A stretch of 64,000 nucleotides of DNA from Lachnospiraceae bacterium (GTDB lineage Bacteria; Bacillota; Clostridia; Lachnospirales; Lachnospiraceae). The DNA lies in contig SVEG01000005.1 in the NCBI GenBank assembly GCA_015057505.1, positions 62,001 through 126,000 of the forward strand, read 5' to 3'. The translations under genes and the position numbers were made by a program. The notes beneath the pieces are model-generated. The model was not told where the DNA came from. It made no database searches and saw only the letters and a list, made by a program, of their open reading frames with translations. Numbering within the stretch: position 1 is the first letter of the stretch; each line of letters begins with the position of its first letter. Of this stretch, positions 60,752 to 64,000 are shown one piece after another.

Positions 60752-62836
60752 TTATTTGCAATCCTTAATGCTGAAGCTGATTCTTCCCATCTTGTCCTTG
60801 CCGAGGCAAACAACCTTAACAACATCACCGAGTGTAAGAACATCTTCTACACGGTTGATTCTCTCGTTGCTAATCTTGGAAATATGAACCATACCTTCTT
60901 TACCCGGAGCAAACTCTAAGAATGCACCAAATTCCTTAATGCTGATAACCTTACCCTCGAATACCTGACCTTCTTCAAAGTCTGTAACGATAGTCTGGAT
61001 CATCTTAACTGCCTCGTCCATCTTAGCCTGCTCTGTACCGCAAACTGAAACAGCACCGTCGTCTGTGATATCAATCTTAACACCTGTCTGCTCGATGATT
61101 GCGTTGATTGTCTTACCTCTCTGACCAACAACCTCACCAATCTTAGCAGGATCAATCTGAATCTGAACAATCTTAGGAGCGTAAGGACCAACTTCAGGTC
61201 TGGGCTCAGCGATTGCCTTAAGCATAACTTCATCAAGGATATACATTCTTGCTTCTCTTGTTCTTCTGATAGCTTCTTCGATGATTGCTCTTGTAAGACC
61301 GTGAATCTTGATATCCATCTGGATAGCTGTGATACCGTCTTTTGTACCTGCAACCTTGAAATCCATATCGCCGAAGAAATCTTCGAGACCCTGGATATCT
61401 GTAAGTACTAAGTAATCATCATCCGTCTCGCCTGTAACAAGACCACATGAAATACCTGCAACAGGTTTTGTAATCGGAACACCTGCAGCCATAAGTGACA
61501 TTGTTGATGCACAAACAGATGCCTGTGATGTTGAACCGTTAGACTCAAATGTCTCTGATACTGTACGGATTGCATAAGGGAAATCTGCCTCGCTAGGAAG
61601 TACCGGAAGCAATGCTCTCTCTGCAAGTGCACCGTGACCGATTTCACGTCTTCCCGGTCCTCTTGAAGGCTTTGTCTCACCTACTGAGTATGAAGGGAAG
61701 TTATAATGATGCATATAACGCTTGCTTACTTCGTTCTCGTCAAGACCGTCAAGCTTCTGAGCGTCTGACAAAGGAGCAAGTGTTGTAACTGTACAAATCT
61801 GTGTCTGTCCTCTTGTAAACATAGCTGAACCATGTACACGAGGAACGATATCTACTTCTGCCGCAAGAGGACGAATCTGTGTGATTGCTCTTCCGTCAGG
61901 TCTCTTATGATCCTTAAGAATCATCTTACGAACTGTCTTCTTCTGATACTGATATACAGCCTCATCAATTAAACCAAGCCATTCTTCGTTCTCTGCAAAA
62001 GCCTCTGCAAGCTTGTCCTTAATCTGGCGGATATTCTCTTCTCTAACCTGCTTAACATCTGTAAATACAGCCTCTTCCATCTGCTCAGGTGTTACAATCT
62101 CTTTGATTGCAGCAAAAAGCTCTTCCGGAATAGCGCAGCTTGTATACTCATGCTTAGCCTTACCGCACTCAGCAACAATCTTGTCGATAAACTCGATAAC
62201 TGTCTGATTAATCTTGTGAGCCTCAAAAATAGCCTCAATCATCTTGTCTTCAGGAACTTCGTTAGCACCTGCTTCAATCATGATAACCTTTTCTCTTGTT
62301 GAAGCAACAGTAAGCTTCAAATCTGATACAGCATTCTGTGCTGCATTAGGGTTAAATACGAACTCACCATCAATCAAACCAACCTGTGTTGTTGCACAGG
62401 GGCCGTCAAAAGGAATATCTGAAATAGCTGTTGCAATAGCTGAACCAAGCATAGCTGTAAGTTCAGGACTGCACTCAGGATCTACTGACATAACCATATT
62501 GTTAAGTGTTACATCGTTACGGTAGTCCTTCGGGAAAAGCGGACGCATAGGTCTGTCGATTACACGTGAAGTAAGAATAGCATTCTCACTTGCCTTACCC
62601 TCTCTCTTATTAAAGCCTCCGGGAATCTTACCTACTGCGTAAAGCTTCTCTTCGTACTCAACGCTTAACGGGAAGAAATCGATTCCTTCTCTGGGCTTCT
62701 CTGATGCTGTAGCTGTTGATAAAACTACAGTGTCTCCGTAATGCATAAAAGCTGCACCGTTTGCCTGTGCGGCAACTCTGCCTACATCAACCGTAAGTGT
62801 ACGGCCTGCAAGCTCCATACTAAAACTCTTGTACAT
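60752..62836 (-). CDS. pnp: Polyribonucleotide nucleotidyltransferase
   Basis: The 694-residue enzyme has two RNase PH-like domains (about 1-225 and 300-535, with FPSYSVGETKPSRGPGRREIGHG), a KH domain (GKTINAIIEQTGVKIDI) and a C-terminal S1 domain. It degrades RNA phosphorolytically and is part of the RNA turnover machinery. AAGGAGG lies 7 bases before the ATG. A long leader hairpin (62866-62940) and the rpsO terminator lie upstream. Confidence 0.97.
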   Translation of the reverse strand: MYKSFSMELAGRTLTVDVGRVAAQANGAAFMHYGDTVVLSTATASEKPREGIDFFPLSVEYEEKLYAVGKIPGGFNKREGKASENAILTSRVIDRPMRPLFPKDYRNDVTLNNMVMSVDPECSPELTAMLGSAIATAISDIPFDGPCATTQVGLIDGEFVFNPNAAQNAVSDLKLTVASTREKVIMIEAGANEVPEDKMIEAIFEAHKINQTVIEFIDKIVAECGKAKHEYTSCAIPEELFAAIKEIVTPEQMEEAVFTDVKQVREENIRQIKDKLAEAFAENEEWLGLIDEAVYQYQKKTVRKMILKDHKRPDGRAITQIRPLAAEVDIVPRVHGSAMFTRGQTQICTVTTLAPLSDAQKLDGLDENEVSKRYMHHYNFPSYSVGETKPSRGPGRREIGHGALAERALLPVLPSEADFPYAIRTVSETFESNGSTSQASVCASTMSLMAAGVPITKPVAGISCGLVTGETDDDYLVLTDIQGLEDFFGDMDFKVAGTKDGITAIQMDIKIHGLTRAIIEEAIRRTREARMYILDEVMLKAIAEPRPEVGPYAPKIVQIQIDPAKIGEVVGQRGKTINAIIEQTGVKIDITDDGAVSVCGTEQAKMDEAVKMIQTIVTDFEEGQVFEGKVISIKEFGAFLEFAPGKEGMVHISKISNERINRVEDVLTLGDVVKVVCLGKDKMGRISFSIKDCK

Positions 62837-62865
62837 ATCTGTACCTCCTTATATATTTGCACCAA

Positions 62866-62940
62866 TCGGAAGTACCGAAACTACTGAAAAATACACACAC
62901 CTGTATGTCCTTTTCAGTGGTCTCGGGAATGCTCTTCCGA
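62866..62940 (-). promoter_or_regulatory. Long hairpin in the pnp leader
   Basis: On the minus strand TCGGAAG pairs with CTTCCGA at the base. Inside, CCGAGAC-C-ACTGAAAA pairs with TTTTCAGT-A-GTTTCGG, around a loop of about 17 bases. The stem ends 30 bases before the pnp start codon. In enterobacteria such a stem is cleaved by RNase III and mediates PNPase autoregulation. Confidence 0.8.
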
Positions 62941-62956
62941 CGGTATGCTTTTTACT

Positions 62957-62985
62957 TAAAACAGGGCGGATTGCTCCGCCCTGTT
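62957..62985 (-). terminator. rpsO terminator
   Basis: AACAGGGCGGA pairs perfectly with TCCGCCCTGTT around GCAA, followed by TTAAG and TAAAAAG. A weaker CGATA/TATCG multi-stem lies between it and the rpsO stop. pnp is transcribed beyond it, so read-through or a separate promoter is needed. Confidence 0.8.
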
Positions 62986-63029
62986 AAACGATAGCGGTAG
63001 CCGCATAGCGCAGCCTACGATATCGCAAA

Positions 63030-63296
63030 TTATTTTCTGATGTTCAACTTCTCGATCAATTCACGATAGCCATCAAGATTTGTCTTCTTAAGGTAATCAA
63101 GTAAACCTCTTCTCTGACCTACCATCTTAAAGAGACCTCTTCTTGAGTGGTGATCCTTAGGATTAGCCTTTAAGTGCTCTGTGAGCTCTGCAATTCTTGT
63201 TGTAAGGATTGCAACCTGAACCTCAGGTGAACCTGTGTCTTCCGGAGTTCTTCCGTAAGCCTTGATTAATTCTGCTTTCTTTTCCTTAGAAATCAT
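63030..63296 (-). CDS. rpsO: 30S ribosomal protein S15
   Basis: The 88-residue protein starts [29 protein letters not shown], split here only by the family pattern, and has the four-helix S15 motif [31 protein letters not shown]. It binds the 16S three-way junction. AAGGAGG lies before the ATG. The order rpsO-pnp is conserved in bacteria. A near-perfect promoter lies upstream. Confidence 0.97.
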   Translation of the reverse strand: MISKEKKAELIKAYGRTPEDTGSPEVQVAILTTRIAELTEHLKANPKDHHSRRGLFKMVGQRRGLLDYLKKTNLDGYRELIEKLNIRK

Positions 63297-63351
63297 GTGT
63301 TTGTCCTCCTTAAATATATATGCCCTATGCTAAGTCACCGGTCGGAGTCGT

Positions 63352-63403
63352 CCGTGTGCCTGGCACGGGTTAAATTTATCCGTATGAGATTTTCCCATAC
63401 GGA
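63352..63403 (-). promoter_or_regulatory. Two hairpins in the rpsO leader
   Basis: TCCGTATG/CATACGGA (63379-63386 and 63396-63403) and CCGTG/CACGG (63352-63356 and 63364-63368) lie between the promoter and the rpsO start. S15 leaders often contain an S15-binding structure; the family here is not identified. Confidence 0.6.
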
Positions 63404-63407
63404 CTAA

Positions 63408-63436
63408 ATTGTAACATACATTATTTTGAATGTCAA
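63408..63436 (-). promoter_or_regulatory. rpsO promoter
   Basis: TTGACA (63431-63436) and TACAAT (63408-63413) on the minus strand with a 17-base spacer, 112 bases before the rpsO ATG. Confidence 0.8.
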
Positions 63437-63455
63437 CACTGCTTTTTATTTTATG

Positions 63456-64000
63456 TCAATTCGCCGAAATCCTGTATTCTTTATAATATTCCATAAACAC
63501 AGCCTTCGCAACCGGCACTGCAAACTCGCTTCCCGCGCCGCTCTCTTCCACTATGACGCTGATCGCTATATCTGCCTTACCGTCGGTCGTCGCATATCCC
63601 ACAAACCATGCATTGGGCTTCTCGGCCTGCGTCTCAGCGGTTCCGGTCTTGCCGTAACACTCGACTTCAAGCGAATTAAGTGAATATGCCGTTCCGCCTG
63701 TAACACAGCCTCGCATAAGCTCTCCAAGTATCCCCGCCTCTGCTTCGGTCATCCATGAGCCGTATATCTGCGGGGCGTATTCCGTAATAATATCACCGTC
63801 CGGTGCCGCCACATAATCAATCATGTAGGGTGTCATTACTGTTCCGCCGTTAGCTATACACGAAGCCAGCATCACTCCGTAGAAAGGTGTAATCGCAGTT
63901 CCGCCCTGTCCAATCATCGTCTGAAGATACTCCCACTTAGGCGAATCTTCTGCAAGTGTAAAACGGTTGACAAGCGACGGCACACTTCCGCCAAGCAACG
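63456..64000 (-). CDS. Penicillin-binding protein, C-terminal transpeptidase part
   Basis: The visible 181 codons are the C-terminal end of a transpeptidase; the 5' part is outside the window. The KTG triad motif (CYGKTGTAE) and preceding IGQGGTAITPF are typical of class B penicillin-binding proteins of the PbpA/FtsI group. The active-site Ser-x-x-Lys lies beyond the right edge. It ends 42-48 bases before the rpsO promoter region. Frame remains open to position 64000. Confidence 0.9.
   Translation of the reverse strand, partial: LLGGSVPSLVNRFTLAEDSPKWEYLQTMIGQGGTAITPFYGVMLASCIANGGTVMTPYMIDYVAAPDGDIITEYAPQIYGSWMTEAEAGILGELMRGCVTGGTAYSLNSLEVECYGKTGTAETQAEKPNAWFVGYATTDGKADIAISVIVEESGAGSEFAVPVAKAVFMEYYKEYRISAN

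Noticed and set aside
1-64000. tRNA, rRNA, CRISPR, insertion sequence or prophage genes
   Set aside because: No T-loop or anticodon-arm patterns, regular spacer repeats, transposases or phage genes were seen on reading; a tRNAscan and ISfinder search would be decisive.

Overview
The window looks like the chromosome of a spore-forming, low-to-moderate-GC Clostridia, most likely Lachnospiraceae. The evidence is a CotJABC spore-coat cluster, the Firmicutes orders rimP-nusA-ylxR-ylxQ-infB-rbfA-nrnA-truB-ribF and ylxM-ffh-rpsP-khpA-rimM-trmD, AGGAGG-type ribosome binding sites and SigA-like promoters (TTGACA-17-TATAAT). The genus is not assigned. Nearly all genes lie on the minus strand. The plus-strand genes are glyA, one small membrane protein, a BlaI/BlaR1-type operon and a CheY/CheX-like pair.

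Layout. 1-5.1 kb: a YbaK-like deacylase (cut by the window edge), AzlC/AzlD branched-chain amino acid exporter and a heterodimeric ABC exporter. 5.2-11.4 kb: a histidine operon hisG-D-B-A-IE, preceded by a 16-residue leader peptide with five consecutive His codons and a transcription attenuator, and followed by an overlapping VanY-type peptidase. 11.5-20 kb: glyA, a GH43 glycosidase with a MATE exporter, two tandem MutS-domain ATPases and an EamA transporter. 20-26.8 kb: two polar amino acid ABC transporters and a glycine-riboswitch-controlled sodium:alanine/glycine symporter. 26.8-35 kb: cotJABC, an aldo/keto reductase, a Fur-family regulator, the serine operon serC-serA-DUF1015, yajC and tgt. 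35-41 kb: the trmD/ffh operon and a zinc-ribbon membrane protein. 41-45.4 kb: a four-gene BlaI/BlaR1-like operon and an NlpC/P60 hydrolase. 45.5-53.6 kb: the nusA/infB operon. 53.7-58.6 kb: an unusual cluster described below. 58.6-59.2 kb: a 600-bp palindrome. 59.2-64 kb: thrC, pnp, rpsO and part of a penicillin-binding protein.

The best candidate for an undescribed system is 53.7-58.6 kb. One operon encodes a ParA-type ATPase, a short lysine/alanine-rich protein and a CHASE2 membrane protein whose usual cytoplasmic effector is replaced by a predicted extracytoplasmic array of Cys-x9-Cys-x2-Cys repeats. Divergent from it is a CheY-like receiver followed by a protein that joins four exact 29-residue MshEN-like repeats to a CheX-like domain. 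I infer, without proof, a spatial-positioning or signalling module.

The window is also rich in RNA-level control seen directly in the sequence: the his attenuator, the glycine riboswitch, a long hairpin in the pnp leader, terminators between khpA and rimM, a hairpin shared by the ylxM terminator and the ffh promoter, and several large intergenic inverted repeats. No tRNA, rRNA, CRISPR array, insertion sequence or prophage gene was recognised.
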